Assembly: GCA_963693315.1 (NCBI GenBank)
Contig: OY856186.1
Location: 74,315,475 to 74,379,474, forward strand
Direction of reading: 5' to 3'
DNA from: Diogma glabrata
Taxonomy: Eukaryota; Arthropoda; Insecta; Diptera; Cylindrotomidae
Length of the DNA: 64,000 nucleotides
The translations under genes and the position numbers were made by a program. Within the stretch, counting starts at the first letter, position 1, and each line of letters opens with the position of its first letter. The notes under the pieces are model-generated. The model saw only the letters and a list, made by a program, of their open reading frames with translations. It had not been told where the DNA came from and made no database searches. This document shows, in pieces, positions 46,270 to 58,420 of this stretch.

Positions 46270-47075
46270 ACGTATTAATCTATTCTATTTACGTTTCAAG
46301 AAAACGCACTATATAGACACGAATATATTCAATGGTATATCAAATACAATGACAATAAGAGATCTTGCACGATGCTAAAAATTTAATTAAGATTAAGAAG
46401 AGGCTTGGAAAATACGAATAATCAAAGGCGGGAGCTAGCAAAAGTCAAATGCGATACATCCGTGAAACAGTTTCTTTTAAAGGCATCAGTTAATGGGCGG
46501 TCAGTTTAAATGTGCTTTAGTTGTAGTGGTTTTGGTCATTGTATAAGAATGTGTAGAAACAAAGTAAAAGTTTTAAAATGTTTTAAGTCCCACGACATCA
46601 GATACATTACTTCAAATTGTACCAAGGATGAAAAGATACCCACATGTGTGCTGCCATTATAGAACAATTTATCTTTTGTCAGCAACAAAAGAGCTTAAAA
46701 GACTTCGAATCGAAAATGAAGATCCGGATACTTAGTAAAAATATTTATTTCTTGATTCTCCAGATTATGAAAACGTTGTTCAGTGGTGCTGGTTCAAAAA
46801 ATGAAAAAACAAATCGACGTTCTTTCACAGATGTTGTTATTGGTGAAAAACACGTGAAATCAGCAAAAAACATGCAATTATGGGTTTTAATTTTGTATAT
46901 TTGGGTAGTTCTACACACGAAGGAAGAAAATGGAGCTAATTACGGCACGACATGTTTTTTTGCGTATAAGTTCTGGCAACTAGTTTTAGCTAAAGTTGAT
47001 GACGTTCTTTCTTTCAACTTTTCTGAATGTGGCCGAAAACAACAAAAAAAAAAAAAATACAAGAGTCAAAATTAA
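46270..47075 (+). pseudogene. Second Gypsy family: gag end with CCHC zinc knuckles
   Basis: CFSCSGFGHCIRMC at 46513-46554 is a perfect CX2CX4HX4C knuckle. A second at 46579-46620, CFKSHDIRYITSNC, keeps the spacing but has Ser and Tyr in place of the second Cys and the His. The upstream part (46320-46510) reads YNDNKRSC, RRELAKVKCDTSVKQFLLK in the same general frame. Frame 46644-47075 follows in another phase without a recognisable protease. This element is distinct from the 15.5/42.5-kb Gypsy family. Confidence 0.7.
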
Positions 47076-47325
47076 AAAATATCCTTCTTACTCCAAAATT
47101 AACTCAAAATTATCTCAATATTATCTCTAAATACGAAATAAACATTTATCTAAGTCTACCCGCTTTTAAATCTTCCAGGGGACTGAGAATTTATCAGCAT
47201 TTCGCTTAAAAATGACAAAATTACGTTTTAAAAAAAATAAACGGATTCTATTCCAAGGCAATACATATTCACGACGTATAAAACTACAAAATTACCTGTA
47301 ACTAAAATACTTTTTACGAAAATAC

Positions 47326-47900
47326 TTGCCAAGGACTGATAATTTGACTAAGGAAAACACGATCTCAGCATCATGTTTCAAAGCATCTTTTGAATTTCTA
47401 AATTCTCCATCTTCGTTTCAACGTAAAATCAACAACATTTTTGCAAGTTCGGGCAGCCAGGTTTGTGGTTTACTCAGTAAAAAAAAGCTCGCAAATAATC
47501 CTGTACTCAACGTTTGTACAATGTGCGGAATTGCACACGGAATATGGATTACAGATTTGGACACAGATGCAAGAGAGATCGGTCTAGTTGCAATTCTGCT
47601 TTAAAAATCCAGTATTGACTACATCTAGTGTTCTATGATAATAAAAAGACCTTTAAGCCTGAGGAAAACTATAACAGTTACAATCTGAAAGATGTTGGCA
47701 TTTATAGGTTTTAGCTCATTGTGATGGCGATTGCACCGATTGTGCTACATTTTAAGCAACAATGCTTAAAAGAAGTTTACCACAAGAATTGCAAATAAGA
47801 AGAATTCGGCTTTAAACTTAATCATCGACCTGTAACTCGTATGAAACATGTGGACGCATTAAACCGAAATCCTGTGTTGCTAATAGCTTAAAAACATATG
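47326..47900 (+). pseudogene. Second Gypsy family: RNase H
   Basis: LSKKKLANNPVLNV (in frame 47326-47604) leads into a TDA..IGLVAILL-like strand (DTDAREIGLVAILL), then KTFKPEENYNSYNL (about 47650-47690) and KLNHRPVTRMKHVDALNRNP (about 47815-47875). These are the LA..PVL, DAS..G.GAVL.Q, YH.YELE and HRPG..M.HVDALSR.P blocks. The RT domain, which should precede it, is not recognisable, so it is deleted or too decayed. Confidence 0.75.
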
Positions 47901-48010
47901 TCAGAAATAAAGCTGCAAAAAAGCCTAGTGACTAGTCAGCTAAATCATCGTGAAAATTTCATCAAAAATCTAGGAGCAAGTTAAAAGGGTTAGTTAAACT
48001 TATATTCAGT

Positions 48011-48583
48011 ATGATGTTACGAGAAAAAAGGCTGGGAACAGGAAGTGCATCACAAAAAAACCGTATGCCAAGAGGTAACACTGCACTTGTAACATATCAC
48101 ACAGATCATCAAGGTCATTTAACTGTCACAAAAAAGCAGTACATATATATCTTATGCGTGATCTATCCTTTTCTTAAATTTGTGTGGGTATTTCCCACTA
48201 AAAGGAGAACGACGAAGAGGATTTTTTTAAAAGCTTTCTTACAAGTCGATATTCAGTTATTCAAAGATTATGATTACAGATCATGCCATAACATTTACAG
48301 ATTTTACTATAACCACTGCGAAAAGGAAAAAATTGATGATTCCACAATTACAACAAGTGCACATAAAACGCTCAAGTGGAAAGAATACATCACCAACTAT
48401 CACCTAACATCACTTCACTCACACCTGTCTAATCAAAACTATCATCAAACGACGAAGGAAGGCAAAGAAAATAACTTTGAGAGATCGAGCAAAGTTGAAT
48501 ATTTTGAAAATTCAAGAAAAAAATCGGCGATTTCAACACAAGAAGAAAGAAAACCTATCAGTATCAGTTTGGAGGTGGTATAG
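48011..48583 (+). pseudogene. Second Gypsy family: integrase core start
   Basis: Residues about 30-75 of this 190-codon frame read YHTDHQGHLTVTKKQYIYIL and then FLKFVWVFPTKRRTTK. This is the (F)H.D(H/F)LGP...T...Y.YI.V..D.F.KF.W..P.K..T block with the first catalytic Asp. The second Asp (SD.G..F) region is missing and the rest is basic and unrelated to the family as I know it. It is preceded by several stops after RNase H. Confidence 0.75.
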
Positions 48584-48623
48584 CAATCAAGAGAACTTAA
48601 TTTGGTCTGCGTTGGCCATATAA

Positions 48624-48944
48624 TTGTTACTTTATATATTAATGGAAAAGATCGCTATTAAAAAAGTCGGAACGTTTGAAAGACCAAATAAAACGTTCAC
48701 AATACCTGAACATTTGAAATTTTTTTACATTAAAATCTCAAAAGGAGAATACTGTGTCAAGGAAAACGAAACCGAAGTAGTATGCTTGGACGCATCCGAG
48801 GCGTACAAAGGAGCAGGAGAACGCAACAACCTGGTGGGAAAAATGATTAAGATACAATTTAATGAAATCATGTCTAATATATATCATGATATTCTAACAT
48901 CATACCGAGAAAAACTCTTAGTGGTTTTGGAAAAGTTTACATAA
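48624..48944 (+). CDS. Unrecognised 106-codon frame downstream of Gypsy integrase
   Basis: An open frame of 106 codons reads MLLYILMEKIAIKKVG, TFTIPEHLKFFYIKISKGEY and KMIKIQFNEIMSNIYHDILT. It could be the rest of the integrase, a third ORF of the element, or chance in A+T-rich sequence. The N-terminus is mildly hydrophobic, but no signal peptide or domain is recognised. Placement right after integrase favours an element origin. Confidence 0.25.
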   Translation: MLLYILMEKIAIKKVGTFERPNKTFTIPEHLKFFYIKISKGEYCVKENETEVVCLDASEAYKGAGERNNLVGKMIKIQFNEIMSNIYHDILTSYREKLLVVLEKFT

Positions 48945-49442
48945 CGTTGCAAAGTGCGCATGAGTTGGTTAAACATATTCAATTGTAGTATGAAGCGGTG
49001 ATAATATATCAACGTCTTGACAAATTTTTGGAGAGTTTTAACAAAAGACGGTTTTCATAAATTTTATATGACTTCTCCGCAATTTTATTCTTTCCTTAGA
49101 AATTTGTCGGCGAAGAACTACAAGTGTTGGAAAAGACTTGTTCCCTTCCTTATTGTTCAATTTTGCCCAATAGCTTTTTAGAAAGTGTTATCCAAATTTT
49201 ATCCTGAAAGTTTTAGAATTATGGCAAACCAAAGTAAAGTATTTATTATTTACCCAGTTTCATAAAAATCGGAGTAAGTATAATTGTCCTTTTTCTTGCA
49301 TTTATTTGTTGTCTTTCGTTGAGTTTTTGACATATATATTCGTACGAAGGTAAAGATATTAATTCGGTGAGCAATGGTTTTTGAGTAGTAATTCCCAAAA
49401 CCAATGGTTTTAAAATGAGTTCGAGTAAGATAAATATTATTG
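48945..49442. other. Spacer, no LTR copy seen
   Basis: No repeat of the sequence preceding the primer-binding site at 46217 is found here, so the 3' LTR of the second Gypsy is missing. Only a minus frame at 49246-49527, overlapping family A, is present. Confidence 0.4.
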
Positions 49443-51028
49443 AAAAATATGGAGGGGCTAAAATCTCACAGCTCTTAGATATCAAGACTTCGGTCTGGGT
49501 TAAGGATTTTGATATAGTTTTCGGCAAAAAACTTTTATGAGGACATGGTTTTTAGTTCTGGGCAGCGATGTATATCAAACATAACCCTTTGTTAAAGTAC
49601 AAGTATTTTTTATCTCTGTTTAAAAATTTATTACAAAACTAACACGAAACATCAACACGTTGCCGGAAAATTATAATAAAAATTCCAAAAATATTATTAA
49701 ATTAAATAAAATCAAACTTTTTCAAAATTCCAAAAATATTGTAAAAATTAAATAAAATCAAACTTTTTTTCAAAATTCCAATAATATTCTAAAAATTCTT
49801 AAAAATTTAAACTTTTCCAAAATTCTAAAAATATTGCAAAAATTATTACAAAATCAAAAATTAAAACTTTTTTCAAAATTCCAAAAATTATAATAAAATC
49901 AAAAATATAAAACTTTTCAAAATTTTAAAAATATTCCAAAAATTCCTAAAAATCAAAAAATGAAACTTTTTTCAAAATTCTAAATATATATATATATATA
50001 TAAAATTCAAAAATTCTATTTGTTTCAAAATTCTAAAAATATTGCAAAAATTACAACAAAATCAAAAATTGAAACTTTTTTTAAAATTCCAAAAATATTC
50101 CACAAATTAGAATGAAATCAAATATTTAAACTTTTTCTAAATTCCAATAATAATCCAAAAATTCTTAAAAATTCAAATTTTTTCCAAAATTCTAAAACTA
50201 TTCCAAAAATTCTTACAAAATCAAAAATTAAAACTTTTTCCGAAATTCCAAAAATATTGTAAAAATGATTACAAAATCAAAATTTTTCAAAATTCCAAAA
50301 ATATTTCAAAAACTATAACAAATTTCAAAATTTCCATGTCCAATTTCATTTTCAAATACATTTACGTCATAAGAACAGCTACATTTTTTTTTCCAAAAAA
50401 TTGGCTAAAAAATAAATGAAATCACTTTTTGACACACTTGACATTATTTAATTGACAAACTTATAATGCCATAATTCTCTATAATAATAATAAAATTTTA
50501 TTTCAAACAATTAATTAATTTTATTTTTTTTTCCAAAAAATTGGGTAAAATAAATAAAAATCTTTCTTTTGACACACTTGACAACATTTTTTTGACAAAC
50601 TTATAATACAAAAATCTAGATTTTGGTCTCACATACCAATCACGACCATCAAAATTTCTCCAAATTCAATGTTCCTACTCGTAATCACTTAAAATGAACG
50701 TTTTTTAAGCTAAAAATATGCAAATTTCCTTGTTTTGACACACTTGACGATTTTTTTGACACACTTACAGTTATGGAACACATCGTCCTTTCAGCTCTTC
50801 CCATTGACTAAACCTATTTTTAGAAAAAAAAATGTTTCAAATCCGTCCAGCGGTTTTCTAGATTTCGTAGGTTGTGACGGCCGGACGGCCTACAGACAGA
50901 CCTACATTTTTTTTTTGCTTTTTTAGAATCAGTAGGTCCTAAAACGTCGAGTAATGCCAAAAAAGTGGGGGTAAGAATTTCACTTTGAGCTCATGAATGT
51001 AATACTTAGGTCTTTCAGACCGAAGTAA
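49443..51028 (+). mobile_element. Family A dispersed repeat, copy 3
   Basis: The left end has GGGGCTAAAATCTCACAGCTC, then AAGACTTCGGTCTG; the right end is CTTTCAGACCGAAGTAA. ACTTCGGTCTG (49487-49497) and CAGACCGAAGT (51016-51026) form an inverted pair. The A+T minisatellite is longest here (about 49675-50330), with (TA)n inside at about 49984-50001. The GACACACTTGACA block occurs twice (50431, 50571). The empty MITE site, ATCACTTAAAATGAACG, is intact at about 50686. No coding capacity. Confidence 0.87.
49675..50330. repeat. A+T-rich minisatellite inside family A copy 3
   Basis: About a dozen degenerate units alternate ATTCCAAAAATATT, ATTATTACAAAATC and AAAAATTAAAACTTTTT. The unit is roughly 50-60 bp. 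Equivalent tracts in copies 1 and 2 are about 250 and 230 bp, so copy 3 has expanded or the others contracted. Confidence 0.75.
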
Positions 51029-54000
51029 TTATTACTTGTTTTCTAAGATATATTAACGCGATATATTTGTACTTTGGGTAAAATTGAGACATTATTGCGG
51101 GAAATGTTTTTTTTGTCCTTCAACCGTATTTTGAAATTATTGAATATGCAAAAAAACATTAATATTTGTTGTAATTGTTTTAAAGCTAACAAAATAACAG
51201 TGCGGAAACACTATTATGAAATTATTTCTAAAAAGTGTTAATCAATTATATTAGAATTTGTTTTAAAATGTAGTAACCGTCGAATAAGCGATGTGTGTGA
51301 TAGTCTTGATTCCACCGACTTTTGGGGTTGTTAAAGTCCATTTCCTCTGTTCATTTGAATTTGTTTTCTTGAGAAATTTTCGCGTGAAATTCAGCATTTG
51401 TACTGGGTTGAGCAAAGACATAATCGAATTCACAGACTGTGCTAGTAGGAAATTAGAAATCTCATGGCACGCAATTTTTCTAATGTTCATGATAGTGATT
51501 CCACCACCAGGAATGCACAGTATTCAAAACATATATAACGAGTTTCATAAAAATCACATTAGATGATATAGTTGAAGGCAAAATTTTACCTACATGCTTT
51601 TAATAGAAGAAAATTTGGAAAACCGCACTATCAGGTCTTGGTACATCCAAGATCCAAATCTAAGTTTCAAAAAAGCATTTGTATATACGGAATCCTTTTT
51701 TTCTAACGGCTGTAACCTGCAAACCCCAACATTCATTCAAAATGTAAAAACTTTATTGATCTCTATATAAAAGAAGTAAACATGTCAAATTTTTATGCTC
51801 ACCTTAAAACCATTTATGTTCAATTTTAAAATAACCGGAACAGCTCCATTTCTACCCAAAAAAAAACCACTCCCAACCTTCATTCTAATCATTAAAAACG
51901 AAATAAAATCAACAATTTTATGGGTCAAATATAACGAAAAAAAAATCCCTCAACAAAAAAAAAATTCCTGACTAACCAATTTCGATTAAGACAAATATAT
52001 ATGAAAAAAAATTAAGAATTTAATTAATTTGTTATTTATACAAAACAAATCTAAGATTTCTGGTATTCGTTTGTTCAAGGTGTGAAGTGATTGTAAAAAG
52101 TAAAAAATAAAGAATTTAGCTTTATTTAATTTTTTTTTCTTTCTTAGCCTTGAACTTGTGATGTAAGACAAGATTTTTAAATCTTTTTTTTTCTCTTTCC
52201 ATGTGGGATCTTATGTGAATGTTAATTCTGATATGTAAAAGATATTATGTATATTTTTGTTTTTTATTTGTGATAAAATCTTTTTATTTTTTTATTTTTC
52301 TCTATCTCTCCAACTTGTTTCTCATTCTCTTTCTTATTCAATAATATTTTCTTAATAATAAAAAAAGAAGCAAATCTATAAATAAAAAAAATTTTATTTA
52401 CAAAAATCGAAATTATAAATTATCATATGAATTGATGTTGTTTGACACTCAAAAAAATTGTTTTCTTCAATTTATTTTTCTTATTCTTTAAAGAAAAGAA
52501 TAAATTTGTCATTAATCAGATTTGTAATGAATTAAAGTTTCTTTAAGCTTATTACTTTTTTTTAAACTTTTTGGTGTTAATATAAATTTTGTTTTATTTT
52601 TTATTTTTTGTTTATAACATTTAATTAATTTTCATGTTTTTGTTTTTATAAGTTATATTACGTCATTTGTACAAATTGATTGAGTTTTTGGAATATGGTA
52701 TTTCCTTTTATTTTTTTATATTTTTGTTTAGAGGTTTAGAAAAACATAGTATAATAACATACTTAAGATTTTTTAACTACTTAACAATATTTCTGGTTTG
52801 CAAAGATGATGGAGAATTTATGGTATATTTTTTGTGAGGTGGATTAAATTCCTTTTATTCTCTTTCAATTATTAATATCAGCTTTATTTGTATGTATGTT
52901 TTTTCCATAATAATAGTAGGTATTATTGTATTGTTTTCTAACCTATAGCCGAATGAACTTAACCTATTGTCTAATGATAATTTTCCTATAAAAAATTATC
53001 ATTATTCAATTGGTATGATTCTAATTGGCGAAATTGTTTTGATTTTATTAAAATTATTTTCAAATTATAATCACAGCGGCTTTCATACGGTTTGCTCAAA
53101 AATCAAATTTTAAGTTAAATTCTCTTATTTTGTTTAGTTGAATTTGGTTGATTGCATGGGTTGGGGGTTTATTTATCATCATGATTTTTTTTAATCAGAA
53201 ATTTGATTTATCAATTAAAACAATAAAGATTTATTGTATTAATTGAAGAAAATGTTTTTGAAAAAATTATTCAAATTCAAATTTTGTTAGCCAAGCTAAT
53301 AATTTTTTGGTCGATTAACAGACTATGTTCAAAAACTTTTTCATGAAACTCGAATTTGTCAAGTTTTATACCTGTGGCTATCATCGTCCAACCTTGTTTC
53401 ACATAAAAACGCTAGATCTTGATTGTTTTCGAAAATTGGACAAAATGGGATCGGTAGATCTGGTTTGGTAGATCAAAGTTGCCATACTTGTTGATTTTTG
53501 TTTGTGGAGGTGTTTAGCTTGTGAACAATCCTATCCTTAATCCAAGTTGTGATTCGAATTACCAGTTGAAATCTTCCAATAATCTTTCCAATTTAAAACA
53601 GCTTTACCAAGTCCAAATCACAATTTCTTTTATTTTTATCTATATAATTTATAACTCAAAAAAAATCTCGCTAACATTTAGTTCGATCGATGAATAAGAT
53701 GTCGATGATAAACAATTTTGTGACATATTAATTATTTTTCCCACAAAATGATAAAAATTGTCTGTCATCTGGCACAAAATTCCTATTTTTTATGATTTTA
53801 AGACAATTTTAGTTAAATATTTAAATCTTAATTTCTATGATGAGATTCTATGTATTTCAAATTTAAAAACATCAAACAAAGAAAACCAGATCAACTAGAC
53901 AAAAAAATAATCATTTTTTTTTGTGAATTATTATGGTTTTAATTTTATATAAAATTAATTGGTTTTTAATTAATTTAATTAATAAGTTTTATCGATTTAA

Positions 54001-54865
54001 GTTAGTTATAGTTGTGCTGTGAGTAATCATGAAAAGTAGTAAAAAATGTTACTAAATTGTTATAAGCTGAAACAACGGAGCGCTACAAATAACAAAACTC
54101 AGATGAGTATTTATTGGATGTATACTCGTATAAGATTGTTTCTTTGTTTTGTTTTATTCTTGTTTCAGCCAAAAACTTCAACATTAAATTGGATAACATA
54201 ATTCTAAATTTTAACGCTATCAATCATATAAATTTAGTATAGGTAACTATATTATAATATAATTATTATTATTATTTATTTATCTATTTTTTATATTTTC
54301 AGAAAATTTGTTTCAACAGTGGCTAGAGGCTGATGATGTCATCTTGATTAACACTTTTCGCTATTGAAAATATAAACAAACTAATTGGTATAAACTGTGC
54401 CGAACGGAAGTATTGAGCATAATCCTAACACATAAGAACCTACTGTTTCTGAATAGATAAAAAAAGGAATACGATGCGTTTTTCAAATTGACTAATCGAC
54501 TCGTAAAACTGAGAATTGGTTCATGCGACATGTGAATTAGTTGAGTATGTGATGGATAAACGCAAAGCATTTAAGTCATATAACTCAAGTTTGTTTAAAA
54601 TAATCATTTACCTTACCTTAGAAACCAAAAGATTAGTCGATCAACTAATCTGACTCACGTAATTTGTGGATTGCCATTTTCTGGAACTTGTAAATTAGTA
54701 ATTACATAAAACCTAATCCGTCAAAAGTCAGAGTCAATTATAGGTGATTTATTGTTTGACCAATTGGTATTTTTTTCAGACAAAAGATAAAAAAACAATT
54801 GATAAATTATTAAATTTAATAATTTAAAAAAAAATATATTATTTTTCAAAAAACTTTTATCTAAA
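51029..54865. other. A+T-rich stretch without gene
   Basis: Only isolated frames occur (for example 51291-51566, which shows no domain, and 54361-54570 minus). T- and A-rich tracts dominate 51900-53300. Nothing recognisable. Confidence 0.55.
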
Positions 54866-54870
54866 AATAC

Positions 54871-54910
54871 AGGACGCGTTTCGGATATAAAATATCCATG
54901 TCGGTGAACG
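54871..54910 (-). ncRNA. Degenerate hammerhead-ribozyme-like motif of a Penelope element
   Basis: On the minus strand, a GGATAT/ATATCC hairpin (54883-54897, the would-be stem II) is followed directly by GAAA (54879-54882) and CGCGTCC (54872-54878), the order of a hammerhead core. The CUGANGA box that should precede stem II reads CCGACAT here, with C, G and A kept and three positions changed. Hammerheads are known in the terminal repeats of Penelope-like elements. This copy lies just downstream of a Penelope GIY-YIG domain on the same strand, which supports the call, but it should be inactive. Confidence 0.4.
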
Positions 54911-55108
54911 AAATTTATATATATGACAATACTATTTAAAAAATTTTGTTTGTTTTCAAAAATATGTTATACTATAGATTCAACATAAACATCAAAACAA
55001 AAATGAAAAAATTTAAAACTATAAAATATGGCAAGAACAAAAAACAATAAAGAAAGATATTAATTTACAATTAAATTGTATAAAATGTTAGAACTAAATG
55101 AAAGTTGT

Positions 55109-55450
55109 TCATTCAAAATTAAAAATGGAGTCTTTGATAGCTTTATATATTTGAAACTCTTCCATTGAATCCATGAGAGGACCTTTGTTACAAAAATGTA
55201 ATACATCAAAATTATTTTCAAAACTTGTATATGTATGATTTTCTTTGATTAGATGTTGAGCAAAAATTGATTTTATATTAGGAATGTTTTTTCTTCTAGG
55301 TAAATGTTCTGAAAATCTTTTGATAAATTTTCTACCTGTTTGGCCAATATTAAATTTATCACAGGAATCACAATTTATTTGATATACGCCAGAGCAATCT
55401 TCTAGTTTAGATTTTTTTTTACAAAATGCGATACAGTCTGCAATAATAGG
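55109..55450 (-). pseudogene. Penelope-like element GIY-YIG endonuclease domain
   Basis: An open frame of 113 codons (no ATG at its start) reads KLEDCSGVYQINCDSCDKFN, then IGQTGRKFIKRFSEHLPRRK, SIFAQHLIKENH, FDVLHFCNKGPLMDSMEEFQ and IYKAIKDSIF before the stop. This is the C-terminal GIY-YIG endonuclease of Penelope-like retroelements: SGVY.I.C..C...YIGQTGR.F..R..EH, then H....NH and EE..IYK. In the YIG box Tyr is replaced by Asn (NIG), probably disabling it. An in-frame stop lies at 55451-55453 and no RT is recognised upstream, so it is a 5'-truncated copy. Confidence 0.85.
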
Positions 55451-55453
55451 TCA

Positions 55454-57775
55454 AATAATAATAAAAGTTTTTCTCTTTCTCTTTTTTTTCTTTCTCCTTT
55501 GTTTTTTAATAAAATGAAGTTTTTTCACATAACATTCACATTTTTTGTTTTTAAGCAAATGAAGAATTTGTCAGTGAGGTTTTAAAATCTATTGGAGTTG
55601 GTGTTTGGCTTTTAAAAAGAGCAGAGGTTTTTGTGAGTTCTTAAAAGTAGATATAGTGTTTTAATGATTTCATTTATTTATACTATTTGATCTTAACAAA
55701 ATATAAATAAGAAAATGATGAGTTATTTGCATTGTTGTTAAACCTTAAGTACTCCCTACTTATAAAATTTCATCTTTATAAAATTTCATCTTTATATCTT
55801 CATCTTTAAAAATATAAATGCATTGTTCAAACTTTTTTGCTATCATAATTTTTTAAAAGAATTCAGGACGCATCCATTTTGTAGACATAGCTTAAATCAA
55901 GCTTTATATTATAATTTGTTTATGTAAAACGAAGAAAGCATAAAATTTAACAAACGGCGGCGTCTGCCTAATTATTTCGAATCGATTCAGTTTTGTTTTT
56001 TGTGGTTGAAAGAATATAAAAAAAAAAGTTGGATTCAAAGTTAATCAATGGATTATGGTAAATTTTTCAAATTTCAAAATAGTAATGAGATTAACAAGGC
56101 TTCATTTGCCAAAATAGCTTTCTATCGATCGAAGACCAAGCATAAACTTCAACTCTTCGTTGCTCGTATGGTTTTGGGGTTACGTAAAACTGTAACACCT
56201 GGTCCCCGTAGCGCGGTTGCGAGTTGAATCAGCCTTTTTTCAGTCATCTTCCATCGGTTGGTCAAAATTCAATATGTCTCTAATTTGATATCTCATGTAC
56301 TAACTGCTGTTGAATTTTTTAATTTTGCGATTATACTGCGTTAGCCAATAATGGACGCGCATAGGCTAGGATTGACCTAATTGCTATTTTATATGATAAT
56401 AATAATTTAAGTACTGCAAAGTTTGCAGTTGTAGTGGAAAAGATCATATAGAGCAATTCCGCGTCACTGCAACAGAATAGCATCCAGCATCTGTACTGAC
56501 CCCTTCTGATTTCGATGAAATTTCATACACAGATAGCCAAGATAGCCTGCCAGTTTTTTCTGCACATTTCACACACTTCTATGAATGACATTCATCATGT
56601 AATTTAGCACAGCTAACAAATTTCATTAAATTTTTGTAGTTCTGGAAATTGCTCACTACCAAAACAACTTAATTTTGAATAGTGAAACATTAGCTGAAAG
56701 TTTTGATGGATTGTGCGGACATACACATTACGAATTTTTGCGCTAATTTTAGGCATTCACCAGGCCAAAGTCACGTCAGTAAAAATGATTATACAGAAAT
56801 TGTGGCTAGAAGCAAGATATAGAGATTGTAGCTATAAAAGGTACATAATCATTTCATACATTTATACCTAAAGATGAAAAAACATTGCTCACGAAAATAT
56901 ATTCTAATCCAGTTAAAATGATGTTTTTTAAGATAAGCCGTTAATATGTAATATAAATATATTTTATATTATTAATGAATGTATATTGTTTTTTTATTAC
57001 ATAACTTAGAATAAAAATAAAAATTGGTAAAGGAATTTTATACAACATGCATTTTATTTCACATCATTTTCTCGCTATTTGCTCCTCAGAATGAGTTTTA
57101 ATATATGTATTTCAGGTACATGCATTTATAATTAATTTTGGACAGGTATGAATGGATGAACAGATTTATTATGTAAAAAGCATCCACACCCTCAAATACT
57201 TAATTTGTATCCTTAAAATAATAAAGTAATCGTAAAGTTTCTATAAAACATGAATTCCAATGCTTTTAGTTGAACAGATGATTGAACAGATGACTGCGTT
57301 GTTTCAAAAAAATTGAAAAAAAAACGAAAATAAAAATTTTGTAAACACTTTATTTCTAAAAAGATAAATTACATCATTGGGAAAGTTTTAATTGGGATTA
57401 GGAATTAATTGAAATATTTTTGGCCTAACAGCGCCATCTTTGAAAATATTTTTTAAGTTTAACATAGTTTTAAGAAATGACTACAAGATTTTAAATAACT
57501 TTTTTTATAAGTCTTATCAATTACCTTTCCAATGAGGTATAAATAACTCCAATGAGGTATCATGCGTTAGCAATCGGAAAGATACTAATATTTCGGTAAC
57601 CCAAAAAATTTTGCCACCACTCTGAGTCATCCCCAGACCAAACTTTCATTTTTCGAAAGAAACGCTATTTTTATTTTTTCATTGCCTATCTGCGTATGAA
57701 ATTTTATGGAAATCAGAGAGTGTCAGGAATATCGTTATTGCGGTGACCTGGAATTGCTGTAGTGGATTTTTTTTG
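55454..57775. other. No recognisable gene
   Basis: The first part (55454-55700) may be decayed linker or RT sequence of the Penelope element. A short tandem repeat of TTTATAAAATTTCATC lies at about 55758-55800. The moderately G+C-richer patch 56090-56400 has no assignable frame. The remainder is A+T-rich. Confidence 0.45.
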
Positions 57776-57779
57776 ACTA

Positions 57780-58420
57780 AGCAAACCTCCAAGCTAATGT
57801 GGTACGGAAAAGTGAACGATGAATCTAAGATGCTACCTAGGAAAAGTAATAAAGAGTTTTAAAAGCCCCGTTTGATACTCTGTTAGACAGAAGGTGAACT
57901 CCCCAAAGGATTATTGAGAAATATAGGGCAGTCTCGTGTTGGCAAAGATAGTTAGTGAACCAGATTTTTGTGTTGGAAGATCAAACCCTGAGGTACTCCT
58001 GTTTGAATTTTTTGGCTTTTTGATGATTCTCCCAGGACATAAATATAAAAGGAGTGATTTTCTAGGAATGATTTTATTATTTTAAGAATAAAGTTTGAGA
58101 ATTCATAGAGAAAAGTTTATGTATAAGTTTATTGTACCAAGCCCAAGAACCTGGCCTGACAAAGAAATATGTTGCCCTAATTACTTATTAGTAATGGGTT
58201 GAGTGGCTTGAATAAAAGCAAAATTAGTGGTTGGATAAAATGTTGTTGGTTACAATTAAGAACTTATTTATATCTTGAAGGCATTGTTCGCTCAAGGATC
58301 TTTCGAACGAGTGGAAGGAGGTTCATAGGGCGGTACCAAGATGGGTTGGTTGAAAGGGTGCCATATTTCATGATTGTTTTGCCTTGTAGTCGCTTAGGAT
58401 AGCCCAGAAATACCTAACAC
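57780..58420 (-). pseudogene. Jockey-like LINE reverse transcriptase
   Basis: On the minus strand, from about 58350 down, it reads NPSWYRPMNLLPLVRKIL, then NKFLIVTNNILSN with an FGFR..HST-like continuation, later IIPRKSLLLY/FYIYV.GESSKSQKIQTG, GVPQG (57986-57999) and a decayed FADDTALYF-like stretch near 57930. These are RT motifs YRPI.LLP...K..E, motif A vicinity, SGVPQGS and motif C in the expected order. There are frameshifts throughout and the catalytic FADD is destroyed. Confidence 0.8.

Noticed and set aside
51291..51566. 91-codon frame after family A copy 3
   Set aside because: No domain or repeat relation, and the opposite strand is open over the same bases, which suggests chance.
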